Positions 17,578 through 27,440 of a stretch of DNA of 64,000 nucleotides are shown one piece after another. The stretch comes from DASRJW01 sp964567755. GTDB lineage: Bacteria > Krumholzibacteriota > Krumholzibacteriia > G020349025. Within the stretch, counting starts at the first letter, position 1, and each line of letters opens with the position of its first letter. The stretch covers positions 154,459 through 218,458 of the forward strand of contig CAZMNW010000020.1 of assembly GCA_964567755.1 (NCBI GenBank), given 5' to 3'. Under the pieces are notes generated by a model. It saw only the letters and a list, made by a program, of their open reading frames with translations, did no database searches and was not told the origin of the DNA. Position numbers and translations under genes: made by a program.

Positions 17578-19359
17578 TCAGGCAGGCAGCTTGCGGATGC
17601 GAAGAGCGAGGCCGACGAGGACGACGAGCACGAACACGAGCGACAAGGCCAAGCCGCGCCGGCGGAGTTGCAGCTCGCGCACGCCCTTCTGTGCCGCCGC
17701 GAGTGCGGCGTTGGCGTGCGCGAGTCCTTCCTCGTGCTTGCTCGCGAGATTGGCGGCTGCATCGGTGCCGCCGAACGCGTGCACGAGCACCTGCATCTCG
17801 ATCTGAGAGTCCACGGCGCGATCGAGGGCGAGGAGCGCTTCACGCACCTCGACGCCGCCGCGCCGCGCGCGCAGCAACATGCGCTCGGCTCGGGCCGTCG
17901 CGCCGGTCACCTCCTGAACGCGCTGCAGGTGGTTGCGCGCTGTGTCGAGGCCGATGGCGCCGGCGGCGAGCTTCGGTTCGGCGGCATGGCAATCGCTGCA
18001 GCGCTTCACGCGGTCGGTGACGGTGCTGCCCGTGGCCGGATCGACGAAGCTGTAGTGGATCTTGCCAATGCGGAACTTCTCGAACAGCCGGGCAAATTCG
18101 GGCCGCAGGGGGACCGACCCTGCTTCGTCGGACATCTGCGTGTGCGTGGGCAGCTCCAACGCACGGTCCACGAGCCAGTCGAAGAGATGCTCGTCGTCGA
18201 GGCCGCGGGCTTCCGGACGCTCCAGGAGCGCCGCCAAGGTCTCGGCATAGCGGGCGCGCGTGGCCTCGGGTTCCGGGACGATGTCGGACAACAAGGACTC
18301 GTGGCAGAAAGCGCAGGGTGTCGCGGGGAGGGGGGCGAGCAACGCCACGGTTGGTCGCACGATGGAGTGATTGCCATGGCACGTCGCGCACTCCGAGAAC
18401 GAACGGAGGTTCCGTTGCGCCGCCGGCTCGCTCGTGTCGTGGCAGGCGGCGCAGCCTTCGCGACCGGCGTCCTGCAGCAGGGCATTGTGCTCGACCAGCC
18501 CCGCATGTTTGGCGCTGGCCCGAAACAATCCCGCCTCGCGACCATGGCATTGGCCGCAGACGAATGAAACATCGTCGAGCCCGGGCGGTGCGGCGCCATG
18601 ATTCCCATGACAGTCATTGCACGTCGGCGCCGACAAGTCCCCCTTCTGGTGCATGGCATGGGCGTGCACGCTCTGCTGCCAGCGAGCGTACTGATCGACC
18701 GGGAGTGGCGTGCCATCGGGCTTCGAGGACCCGCGCATGTGGTTGGCGTTGCCGTGGCAGCCATTGCAGGTCTCGGCGACGCGCTTGGGGTAGACGCGGG
18801 AATCCGGCTCGCTCGGCCGGCGGATGCCGTGCACACCATGACAATCGACGCAGGTCGCCACGCGCAAGTCTCCCTCGCGCAGCCGCCGTCCATGGTGGCT
18901 GGTGGCGTACTCTTGCTCCTGGTCCACGCGCGCATCGGGTTTGAAGCGCCTCATGAAGACGGGATCGGAGTGGCAACGGCCGCAGAAGGCCGGCACGCCG
19001 GCCCGGCCCGGTGCCCCGCGGTACGGGTTGGCCGCGTACTGCGACTGCATTGATGCTTCCATGTCGGTCGCGAGCGCCGCATCGGGGTTGCCGCCGTGAC
19101 AGTCGTGGCAAGAAAGTCCAACCTGCGCGTGGACATCGGCGGCGAAGGCCTCGACGATGTCGCGCACGGTGTTGGCGTCGAAGAGATCGGTGTTGCTGTG
19201 ACACGCCACGCAAGAGGTGGCCGGGAGCCGGGTGGCTGGCGTCGCTGCGGGGTTCGCCGCAGCGGGCGGATTTTCCTGTGCAGACGCAAGCGAGACCCAG
19301 CACGCGCCGAGCGCGGCGAGGGTGACTCGCGACGTTCGTTTTCGGGTGGGGAATCGCAT
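17578..19359 (-). CDS. Periplasmic 11-haem cytochrome c with C-terminal membrane anchor
   Basis: The 593-residue protein starts at ATG 19359 behind AAAGGGAG and has a signal peptide ending SLASAQ. Eleven CXXCH motifs run from CVACH to CSDCH. An alpha-helical region and a single C-terminal helix (LALSLVFVLVVLVGLAL) with a basic tail anchor it in the inner membrane. It is the last gene of a Rieske-cytochrome b-multihaem set with gaps of 4 and 10 bp. It takes the place that cytochrome c1 would occupy in a bc1 complex, so it is the likely electron exit of that complex. Sequence around the haems resembles the CbcL-type c domains upstream. Confidence 0.88.
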   Translation of the reverse strand: MRFPTRKRTSRVTLAALGACWVSLASAQENPPAAANPAATPATRLPATSCVACHSNTDLFDANTVRDIVEAFAADVHAQVGLSCHDCHGGNPDAALATDMEASMQSQYAANPYRGAPGRAGVPAFCGRCHSDPVFMRRFKPDARVDQEQEYATSHHGRRLREGDLRVATCVDCHGVHGIRRPSEPDSRVYPKRVAETCNGCHGNANHMRGSSKPDGTPLPVDQYARWQQSVHAHAMHQKGDLSAPTCNDCHGNHGAAPPGLDDVSFVCGQCHGREAGLFRASAKHAGLVEHNALLQDAGREGCAACHDTSEPAAQRNLRSFSECATCHGNHSIVRPTVALLAPLPATPCAFCHESLLSDIVPEPEATRARYAETLAALLERPEARGLDDEHLFDWLVDRALELPTHTQMSDEAGSVPLRPEFARLFEKFRIGKIHYSFVDPATGSTVTDRVKRCSDCHAAEPKLAAGAIGLDTARNHLQRVQEVTGATARAERMLLRARRGGVEVREALLALDRAVDSQIEMQVLVHAFGGTDAAANLASKHEEGLAHANAALAAAQKGVRELQLRRRGLALSLVFVLVVLVGLALRIRKLPA

Positions 19360-19369
19360 GCACTCCCTT

Positions 19370-20512
19370 TCAATCGCGGTGCATGCCGCGACCGAGAACG
19401 ACGACGACGAGACCGGTGCCCAACACGACGGCCACCGGAACCCACGAACGGTAGCCCCAGGTGGTCATGCCGACGACATAGGCCAGACCCAGCACGCCGA
19501 TGGCGGTGAACAGCGGGCTTCGCCCGTCGCGGACGATGCGCCGATCGAGGAAAGGCACGAGCAGCATCCCGACCCCAGCGACGCCGAACAGCAGGATCGG
19601 AATCGCCTCGTATTCGATCCCTAAGATCTCGCCACCGGGCACCAGCTTCAGGGTCTGGAACATGAACATGAAGTACCACTCGGGCTTGATGTTCTTGTAG
19701 GCCGGTGCGAATGGATCCGCCTTCTCGCCGAGCTCCCACGGGAACAACGCGGCAAGACTGGCTAGCGCCGCCAGCGCCAAGATCCAGCCGAAGAGGTCGC
19801 GCAGGAGAAAATCGGGCATGAACTTCATGTGGCGACTGGGCCGCGATGCGTATCGCGGCGGCACACTCATCCCGTGCACCTGCACCAGGACGACGTGCAG
19901 TCCGAGGAGGAGCAAGGTCAGCGCCGGCAGGATCGCCACGTGCCAGCCATAGAAACGCGACAGAGTGCCACCGCTCACGTGGTCGCCGCCGCGCAGGAAA
20001 CGCAGCATCCAAGTGCCGACAACCGGAACGGCACCGGCAATGTCGGTTCCCACCTTGGTGGCGAAGAACGCCAGCTGATTCCACGGCAGGAGGTAGCCGG
20101 AGAAACCGAAGCCGAGCACCAGGAACAGCAGCAGGCAGCCCGAGATCCAGGTGATCTCGCGCGGCGGGCGATACGCCTTCATGAAGAACACGGTCGCGAG
20201 GTGGCAGAAGGCGAAGAACACCATGAGGTTCGCCGACCACGAGTGGATCGAGCGCACGAGCCAGCCGAACGGCACCGTCGTCATGATGAACTCGACGGAT
20301 TCGAAGGCCTCCTCGGCCGAGGGCCGGTAGTACAGCATGAGCAGGATGCCGCTCATGACTTGCACGACGAAGAAGAAGAGCGTCATGCCGCCGAAATAAT
20401 AGAGAACCGTCTGCGGGTGAACCGGCACCGTCTTGTGGGCCGCGGCTTGGCGCAGGAAGGAAAGACGCAGGCGCTCGTCCAACCAAGTCCCGAGCGGGAG
20501 GCGAGCGGGCAT
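19370..20512 (-). CDS. Cytochrome b of a bc-type quinol oxidase
   Basis: This is a full-length cytochrome b of 380 residues, joining the four-helix haem domain and the subunit IV-like C-terminal part. Haem His residues lie in SIHSWSANL / FCHLATVFF and YGWHVAIL / GLHVVLVQVHG. The Qo-site signature PEWY is present (IKPEWYFMF). It belongs with the Rieske protein 4 bp upstream and the 11-haem cytochrome 10 bp downstream. Together they form a quinol:cytochrome c oxidoreductase with a multihaem acceptor. The start ATG 20512 gives a sensible N-terminal amphipathic stretch. Confidence 0.93.
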   Translation of the reverse strand: MPARLPLGTWLDERLRLSFLRQAAAHKTVPVHPQTVLYYFGGMTLFFFVVQVMSGILLMLYYRPSAEEAFESVEFIMTTVPFGWLVRSIHSWSANLMVFFAFCHLATVFFMKAYRPPREITWISGCLLLFLVLGFGFSGYLLPWNQLAFFATKVGTDIAGAVPVVGTWMLRFLRGGDHVSGGTLSRFYGWHVAILPALTLLLLGLHVVLVQVHGMSVPPRYASRPSRHMKFMPDFLLRDLFGWILALAALASLAALFPWELGEKADPFAPAYKNIKPEWYFMFMFQTLKLVPGGEILGIEYEAIPILLFGVAGVGMLLVPFLDRRIVRDGRSPLFTAIGVLGLAYVVGMTTWGYRSWVPVAVVLGTGLVVVVLGRGMHRD

Positions 20513-20516
20513 GCGT

Positions 20517-20972
20517 TCAGCTCCTGGAGATCACCAGACTCGCCGGCTCGGCGCCGCGCTCGACGATGTGCACTTCATAGCGCGCCAACGGTCGGGGTGG
20601 CGGTCCGGCGACGTTGATGCCGTTCAGGTCGTACTGGCCGTTGTGGCAGTTGCACCAGATGCGCTGCTTGTCGTGCTGGTACTCGACGATGCAGTCCAGA
20701 TGGGTGCATGTGGCCGAGAAGGCGCGGAACTCCATCTCCGAGACCTTGATGAGCAGCACGGGTTCGGCGCCGAAGCGCACGATCTTGAAGCCTTTGGTGC
20801 TGAACTCCTCGTCCCGAACCGTTCCGGCCTCGACCCGATGCGTGGCGGCCTCGGGCGTGCGCGGCGGGCTCAAGAAGCGAATCACCGGGTAGAGAATGGA
20901 AAGCGCCAAGGCCCCGACCCCGGTGGCGAGGAACCAGCCGAGGAAACCGCGACGTGAAGGCTGTGAAGCCAT
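20517..20972 (-). CDS. Rieske [2Fe-2S] protein
   Basis: ATG 20972 follows GGGGG and gives 151 residues; a GTG six bases earlier is possible. The N-terminus carries a Tat motif (SRRGFLGW) and an uncleaved hydrophobic anchor. The cluster motifs are CTHLDC and CNCHNGQYD, providing the two Cys and two His ligands and the disulfide Cys pair. It is the first gene of the Rieske-cytochrome b-multihaem operon and should shuttle electrons from the Qo site to the 11-haem cytochrome. Confidence 0.95.
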   Translation of the reverse strand: MASQPSRRGFLGWFLATGVGALALSILYPVIRFLSPPRTPEAATHRVEAGTVRDEEFSTKGFKIVRFGAEPVLLIKVSEMEFRAFSATCTHLDCIVEYQHDKQRIWCNCHNGQYDLNGINVAGPPPRPLARYEVHIVERGAEPASLVISRS

Positions 20973-21059
20973 CGACACCCCCGAACGATCTGACTCCGTT
21001 TGTCTGCTCCTCGGTACGGAATGTCAAGTGCGGACTGCCGCTGGCCGGACAGCGAGTCA

Positions 21060-21088
21060 TTGCGCACCAACGCGGCAACACATATCTA
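21060..21088 (+). promoter_or_regulatory. Sigma70-like promoter candidate for citrate synthase
   Basis: TTGCGC (21060-21065) and TATCTA (21083-21088) are separated by 17 bp. They lie 75 bp before the citrate synthase start, in the 190-bp gap shared with the divergent Rieske operon. The match is partial and unverified. Confidence 0.35.
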
Positions 21089-21162
21089 CAAGAAGGGAAG
21101 CTGTCCTCACGACCCGCCGGACACGCATGGCGGGCGATGGAGCCGGAGAGGGAGGAGCGGCC

Positions 21163-22449
<1,287 letters not shown>

Positions 22450-22496
22450 GCCCCGGCGGGGCAGCGTCGGTGCGTCCGCGCGCGGTCGGGCGCACC
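22450..22496. terminator. Bidirectional terminator-like hairpins between convergent genes
   Basis: Two GC-rich inverted repeats fill the 57-bp gap between citrate synthase and acyl-CoA dehydrogenase. They are GCCCC-GGC-GGGGC (22450-22462) and GGTGCG paired with CGCACC (22469-22496), with an inner CCGCG/CGCGG. No T-run follows, so termination activity is only suggested by position. Confidence 0.35.
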
Positions 22497-22506
22497 AGGC
22501 AGGAGC

Positions 22507-23673
22507 TCAGTCGCCAAGCTCGGCCTTGGCGATGGTGGACAGCTGCATGAACGACGTGCCTTCGTAGATCTTGCCGATCTTGGCGTCGCGATAGAACTTC
22601 TCCACCGGGTAGTCCGTCGTGTAGCCGTAGCCACCATGGATTTCGAGCGCCGCCGACGTGATGAACTCGGCGGCTTCGCTGGCATAGAGCTTGGCCATGG
22701 CGGCTTCCTTGAGGAAGGATTGGCCGGCGTCCTTGAGGCGCGCTGCGTTGTACACCAGCAGGCGGGCGGCCTCGAGCTTGGTGGCGCAGTAGGCGAGCTG
22801 GTGCTGCACGGCTTGGAAGTCGCTGATCTTCTTGCCGAATTGCATGCGCTCCTGCGAGTACTTCTTGGCGCTCTCGAGCGCGGCGCCGGCGATGCCGAGC
22901 ATCTGGGCGCCGATGCCGATGCGGCCTTCGTTGAGGATCTCGATGGCAATCTTGTAGCCCTTGCCCACTTCGCCGAGAACGCGATTTTCCGGCAGCGTGC
23001 ATGCGTCGAGCACGAGCTCGCAGGTGCTCGACGCTCGGATCCCGAGCTTGCTTTCGCGCTTGCCGAGGCCGAAGCCTGGATCGTTCTTGTCGACGAGGAA
23101 TGCAGTGATGCCTTTGTAGCCCTTGGCCGGGTCGACATTGGCGAAGACGAGGAAGACACCGGCCTCACCGGCGTTGGTGATCCATAGCTTGCGGCCATCG
23201 AGCACCCAGTTGCTGCCGCGCTTCTCCGCCCGGGTCGCCAGCGCGAAGGCATCCGATCCCGAGCCGGCCTCCGAGAGGGCATACGCGGCGACCGTGTCCG
23301 TTGCCACGCGCGGGCAAAAGGCGCGCTTCTGTTCTTCGTTGCCGAAGCGCAGCAAGCCGTTGTTGAACAGCGTGTTCTGCACGTCCACGAGCACGCCCAC
23401 GGCGCCATCGGCACGCGAGATTTCTTCCACGGCGAGGATGGATTGGAAGAAACTGCCGCCGGCGCCACCGTGTGCCTCGGGAATCTCGATCCCCATGACG
23501 CCCATCTGGAAGAGACTCGGGATCAGCGTATCGTCGTAACGTCCGGCTTCTTCCATGGCACGCGCCCGCGGCGACACTTCTCCCAGGGCGAAGTCGCGAA
23601 TGGCGTCGCGAAACATCACTTCGTCTTCCGAGAGCATCGTCAGTGCGGGCCGGCTCATGGCATCGACGGACAT
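22507..23673 (-). CDS. Acyl-CoA dehydrogenase
   Basis: This FAD enzyme introduces a double bond into an acyl-CoA thioester and hands electrons to ETF. ATG 23673 follows GGAGTG and gives 388 residues. Signatures include YALSEAGSGSDA, WITNAG, the C-terminal EIHGGYGYTTDYPVEKFYRD and the catalytic Glu in IYEGTSFMQ (about residue 371). The Glu position and overall length fit short-chain or short/branched-chain enzymes such as butyryl-CoA dehydrogenase. Chain-length specificity cannot be read from sequence by eye. It lies 147 bp downstream of the 42-haem cytochrome gene on the same strand; I see no strong promoter in the gap, so read-through is possible. Confidence 0.92.
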   Translation of the reverse strand: MSVDAMSRPALTMLSEDEVMFRDAIRDFALGEVSPRARAMEEAGRYDDTLIPSLFQMGVMGIEIPEAHGGAGGSFFQSILAVEEISRADGAVGVLVDVQNTLFNNGLLRFGNEEQKRAFCPRVATDTVAAYALSEAGSGSDAFALATRAEKRGSNWVLDGRKLWITNAGEAGVFLVFANVDPAKGYKGITAFLVDKNDPGFGLGKRESKLGIRASSTCELVLDACTLPENRVLGEVGKGYKIAIEILNEGRIGIGAQMLGIAGAALESAKKYSQERMQFGKKISDFQAVQHQLAYCATKLEAARLLVYNAARLKDAGQSFLKEAAMAKLYASEAAEFITSAALEIHGGYGYTTDYPVEKFYRDAKIGKIYEGTSFMQLSTIAKAELGD

Positions 23674-23820
23674 CGCTTCACTCCGATTTGCTTGCCGACC
23701 TGGCTGCGACTGTGTCTCGGATCGGTGGTCGTGCGCCACGGGGCGACGGCGATCCTAGCAAATCCAAGCGCCGCATGCAGCCGCAGAGGAGCGGAGAGGT
23801 CCATCGACGCCGCCGCCGGG

Positions 23821-26800
23821 TCACTTGCCCCGGCCGCGAACCTCCAGGTTCGGTCCACGGTGGCACTGGACGCACAGCTCGCGGCGCTTCTCGTGTGTCA
23901 AGAGCTGTTCGTGCGGTGTGCCGTGCGGGTTGTGGCAGGAGGTGCACACGAGAGCGTTGCCGGTGCGCGGATCCCGTGCCGGTTCCTGGAACGGGTGCGA
24001 ATGGGTCGCGGCGGCGTCATGGCATTGACCGCACAGCGCCGGCTGCTTGTCGAGCAACAGGCCGCTCTGGCCGCTGCCATGCGCATCGTGACACATCGCG
24101 CATTCGAGCGCATCCGGGTGCGAGTATTTTTGGGCGAACACTTGCCGGTCGTGGCACGAGAAGCAGGTCTCGGAAAGAGTTTCCCGCAGCAGGAGCGACT
24201 GCGACCGGCTGGTGTGCGGTTGATGGCACCCGAGACACGCTGCGGTTCCCGTGACCGCAGCATGGGCGAAGGGTGCGGTCGCATCGCCGGCATGGTCATC
24301 GTGGCACGTCGAGCAGAGCGAGAGCCCTTGAGCTTGCATCGCGTCGGGCCCGGCGTGACACGATTCGCAGCTTCCTTCCGCATACGGCGCGTGCTGGAAA
24401 GCGTTGGCGAGCCCGGGCTTGCCGCTGCCGTGCGGGTCATGGCAACCAGAGCAGCTGCCTTCGCCGACCTTGTACCCATGGTGCTTGCTGTCGAAAGCCG
24501 CACCTTCGAGCCGGTGACAGCTGGCGCACAGCTCGCGCTCCGGCAAGCGCAGCGTGCCGGCGGCCTTGCCGGCGTGCGGATCGTGACATGTGAGGCACTT
24601 TCCCTCCTGCGCCGGGGGGTGCGCGTGCTGGCCGCGACTGCTTGCGACCTCGTTCGGGTGACAGGACGCGCAGAGTGCAGGGACCGGTTGGTCCAAGAGG
24701 CCCACTGTGGTGCCGGCATGGCCCGCGTGGCAGGCGCGGCACTCGCCTTTGGCGGCGGGAGCGTGCGCGGCACCGGCGGGCGCCGCCGCCAGCTGGGACT
24801 CGACTTCCGCGTGACAGGAAGCACAGAGCCGGGCATCCGTCGCGCGCAAAAACGTCGAATCACTGGCGGCGTGTGGCGCATGGCAGCTCGAACACTCGCC
24901 GTTCATGTACGGCGCATGCAACTTCTGCGACGCACTCGCTGTGGTCAGGGTGTGGCACGTGCCGCAGAGCTCGGTCTCGGTGGCGACGAGACGCGTGGGG
25001 CGACCCGGCGACGGCGGCTCGTGACACGTCGAGCAGTCCCCGTCGGCAAACGGGGGATGCACATGCGGTCGCAGCAGACCCTTGCTGCTGCTGCCGTGCG
25101 GGTCGTGGCAATCGACGCAGGAGCCGACTGGCAGCTGGAACTCGTCATGCGCGGCACGCAAGGTCGAACTTTCCGGATCGTGGCATTGGTTGCAGGTCGT
25201 TTTCAGCAAGATCTGACCCGAGGCATCGCGGGTGCGATGCCCGTCGTGGCAGGTGTTGCAGGCGCCGTCGCCAACCGGTGCGTGCACCACCCCCGATGCG
25301 AGGCGTTCGCCGAGATCGGTATGACAACCGAAGCACAACGCCTGGCCGTTGCCGCGGAGCAGCGCCGGACCTTTTGCCGTGGCGTGGGGCGAGTGACAAG
25401 CGGCGCAATCGCCCTGCGCCACTGGTGTGTGCAGCTCTGCCGCGGTCAGGCCGGCGGTCGTTTCGCCATGGCAGCGAGCGCAGAGTGTCGCCGTCGGGGC
25501 GGCGAGCAGCGCCGGCTCGGCCGCGGCGTGTGGCAAGTGACAGGTCGAGCAAGTCCCGTCCTTGAACGGTGGATGCTGCTGTTCGAGCCGCAGCTCTTCG
25601 GCCTGTGGCGTGTGACACTCGATGCAGAGCGCCGGTTCCGCTTGGCGCCGGAGCCCGGCTGTTTGGCTGCCGTGTGCCAGGTGGCACTGGAAGCACTCGC
25701 CGCGATCGAAAGGCGAATGGGATACGGGCAGAGTGGTGTCGACCACGTCCTGGTGGCACTGTGCACAGGTCTGCTGCAGGGGCGCTCGCAAGAGCGGGGA
25801 CTCGCTGCTGGCATGCGGTGCGTGGCAGGTGCTGCAGTCATCTTGAAGCGGCGCATGCGCCACCGGCATCGCAGCCGTCTGTTGCACGACGTCGGCGTGG
25901 CAACTGCGGCAGAGTTCCTGCCGCGGCTGGCGCAAGAGACCCTCGATGTCGCTGCCATGCGGCGTGTGACAGCTCACGCAGGCCATGTTCGCGAAGGGGG
26001 AATGCACCTCGGCCAGCTGCGCATCCGCGCGCAGATCCGTGTGGCACGCCAGGCAGAGCTCCTCGTCGCTGCCGCGCAGGAGGCCGGCACGCTTGGCCGC
26101 GTGCGGGGCATGACAATGCAGACACTTGCCCTCGGCCGCCGGGGCGTGGACATGCGTGGTTTTTTGCAATTGGTGGCAAGCGGCACAGAGAGCACTCTCG
26201 GCCGCTTGCAGCACCTTCGGATCCTGGCTTGCGTCGGTATGGCAGGCATCGCATGCGCCCTCGGCGTAGGGAGCATGAATGAAGTCGTTGCCTTCGGCCG
26301 CTGGGTTGGCGTGCGGATCGTGGCACGAAGAACAGGGAGCGCCCGCCACCTCGGGTCTCGTATGAAGTTCCGGCAACTTCGCGGAGGCGTGGCAGCGGGC
26401 GCAGAGATCACGTTGGGGGGCGATCAAGAGGCCTGCTTGCGCCGCCGTATGCGGGGCATGGCAAGCGCTGCAGTCGCCGGCGGCGAAGGGTGCGTGTTGG
26501 CTCTTGGCCGCGAGCGCAGTTTCGATACGAGTGTGACACGTGGCGCAAGTCTGCGCCTGGTTTCCGCGCAGCAAGCTCTTGGCATCGGAGGCATGCGGAT
26601 CATGACACGAACTGCAGGTGGTGCCGGCGATGCCGAGGTGTGACACTCCGCCGGGCGGCGCTTCGACACCCACATCCTGGTGACACTCGGTGCACAACTG
26701 GGGGAAGTCCTTCTGCAGCACCAGCTGCTGGGTGAAGCCATGGCGCTTGTGGCAAGCCTCGCAGTCTTGTGCTTTCACCGGAGCATGCTGGAATTTCTTG

Positions 26801-26955
26801 TCCTCGATCGCAGTGCGTGCGTCCTTGTGGCAGTCGTAGCACGGCCGGCGTTGGCTGGACTGCTGCGCCGAAGCGGATTGCGCCAGAGCGAGGGCAACCG
26901 CCACGAGACCGATCACGGCCAACGTCCGCAGCCGGGCGCGTCGTGCCTCGCTCAT
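23821..26955 (-). CDS. 42-haem cytochrome c with repeated doubled-CXXCH modules
   Basis: The 1,044-residue protein has a signal peptide (VIGLVAVALALAQSASAQ) and 42 canonical CXXCH motifs, one per roughly 25 residues, from CYDCH to CVQCH. The repeat unit is a doubled-CXXCH module: HAP, a short spacer, CxxCHxPH, a loop with LLR, then LCxxCH. No membrane helix follows the signal peptide, so it should be periplasmic or exported. It could form a long haem wire bridging the periplasm or passing through a barrel. It is the last gene of the minus-strand conduit operon; its ATG overlaps the upstream TGA (ATGA). Haem number was counted by eye from complete motifs. Binding partners are inferred. Confidence 0.93.
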   Translation of the reverse strand: MSEARRARLRTLAVIGLVAVALALAQSASAQQSSQRRPCYDCHKDARTAIEDKKFQHAPVKAQDCEACHKRHGFTQQLVLQKDFPQLCTECHQDVGVEAPPGGVSHLGIAGTTCSSCHDPHASDAKSLLRGNQAQTCATCHTRIETALAAKSQHAPFAAGDCSACHAPHTAAQAGLLIAPQRDLCARCHASAKLPELHTRPEVAGAPCSSCHDPHANPAAEGNDFIHAPYAEGACDACHTDASQDPKVLQAAESALCAACHQLQKTTHVHAPAAEGKCLHCHAPHAAKRAGLLRGSDEELCLACHTDLRADAQLAEVHSPFANMACVSCHTPHGSDIEGLLRQPRQELCRSCHADVVQQTAAMPVAHAPLQDDCSTCHAPHASSESPLLRAPLQQTCAQCHQDVVDTTLPVSHSPFDRGECFQCHLAHGSQTAGLRRQAEPALCIECHTPQAEELRLEQQHPPFKDGTCSTCHLPHAAAEPALLAAPTATLCARCHGETTAGLTAAELHTPVAQGDCAACHSPHATAKGPALLRGNGQALCFGCHTDLGERLASGVVHAPVGDGACNTCHDGHRTRDASGQILLKTTCNQCHDPESSTLRAAHDEFQLPVGSCVDCHDPHGSSSKGLLRPHVHPPFADGDCSTCHEPPSPGRPTRLVATETELCGTCHTLTTASASQKLHAPYMNGECSSCHAPHAASDSTFLRATDARLCASCHAEVESQLAAAPAGAAHAPAAKGECRACHAGHAGTTVGLLDQPVPALCASCHPNEVASSRGQHAHPPAQEGKCLTCHDPHAGKAAGTLRLPERELCASCHRLEGAAFDSKHHGYKVGEGSCSGCHDPHGSGKPGLANAFQHAPYAEGSCESCHAGPDAMQAQGLSLCSTCHDDHAGDATAPFAHAAVTGTAACLGCHQPHTSRSQSLLLRETLSETCFSCHDRQVFAQKYSHPDALECAMCHDAHGSGQSGLLLDKQPALCGQCHDAAATHSHPFQEPARDPRTGNALVCTSCHNPHGTPHEQLLTHEKRRELCVQCHRGPNLEVRGRGK

Positions 26956-27440
26956 GGCTGCGACTCCTTCGGCTTGTCGACATCAGCAGGTGACTGTTCC
27001 TGCGGCGTCGCGGCGCTGCTGTCGGCTGTTACGTAACCGTCAATCTCCAGCAGCTTGAACGTGAAGAAGGATCGCGCCGAGTAATGCGGCGGGAAGTTGA
27101 GGAATGCCCAGGTGGTATCGGTGGCCGTCGTGTCGTGATACACGATCACGCGCGCCGCGGGGTTGGCGAGTTGCCGGGTGACGCTGGTGAACTCACCGTC
27201 GATGATGCGGAAATCCGGCAGGAAGCGGTCGATGCGTGCCGTGTACTCCGAATCGCCGAGGAAGAACGTCTCGCCGAGGCGCACGCGCAGCTGCTCGTGC
27301 CAGGTCGTGTACATGTGACTGCCGACTTCGACGCGCAGCGACAGACTCGTATCTGGTTCCACGGTGGCGGCAGAGGCTGCGGCCGCAGTGGCGTTGGGGC
27401 AGAGAAGGAGTAGCAGCAGGGCGAAGATCGTCGTTCTCAT
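26952..27440 (-). CDS. Secreted stand-alone ResB-like domain protein
   Basis: The protein has 162 residues from ATG 27440, with a signal peptide (TIFALLLLLLCPNATA). The mature part resembles a C-terminal segment of the ResB protein encoded at 38025-39608: both contain a FLPDF/FFAHL block, a (R/E)LANPAA block, a WAFLNFPPH / WAFLRFPAH block and a following F-rich strand. ResB acts in haem delivery and apocytochrome reduction in System II. A small secreted domain of this kind inside a multihaem operon suggests a dedicated chaperone or structural subunit for the 42-haem cytochrome next to it. Start and stop codons overlap both neighbours by ATGA, so expression is tightly coupled. The role is inferred. 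Confidence 0.75.
   Translation of the reverse strand: MRTTIFALLLLLLCPNATAAAASAATVEPDTSLSLRVEVGSHMYTTWHEQLRVRLGETFFLGDSEYTARIDRFLPDFRIIDGEFTSVTRQLANPAARVIVYHDTTATDTTWAFLNFPPHYSARSFFTFKLLEIDGYVTADSSAATPQEQSPADVDKPKESQP

Noticed and set aside
14406..17843. A 1,145-codon minus-strand frame opposite the cytochrome b fusion
   Set aside because: It is a GC-rich shadow, Arg/His-rich with no domain, while the plus frame contains 19 CXXCH motifs and cytochrome b helices.
23443..26643. A 1,066-codon open frame on the plus strand opposite the 42-haem gene
   Set aside because: It mirrors the repetitive CXXCH coding on the other strand, has no recognisable domain and lacks a ribosome site; the minus frame has a signal peptide and 42 intact haem motifs.
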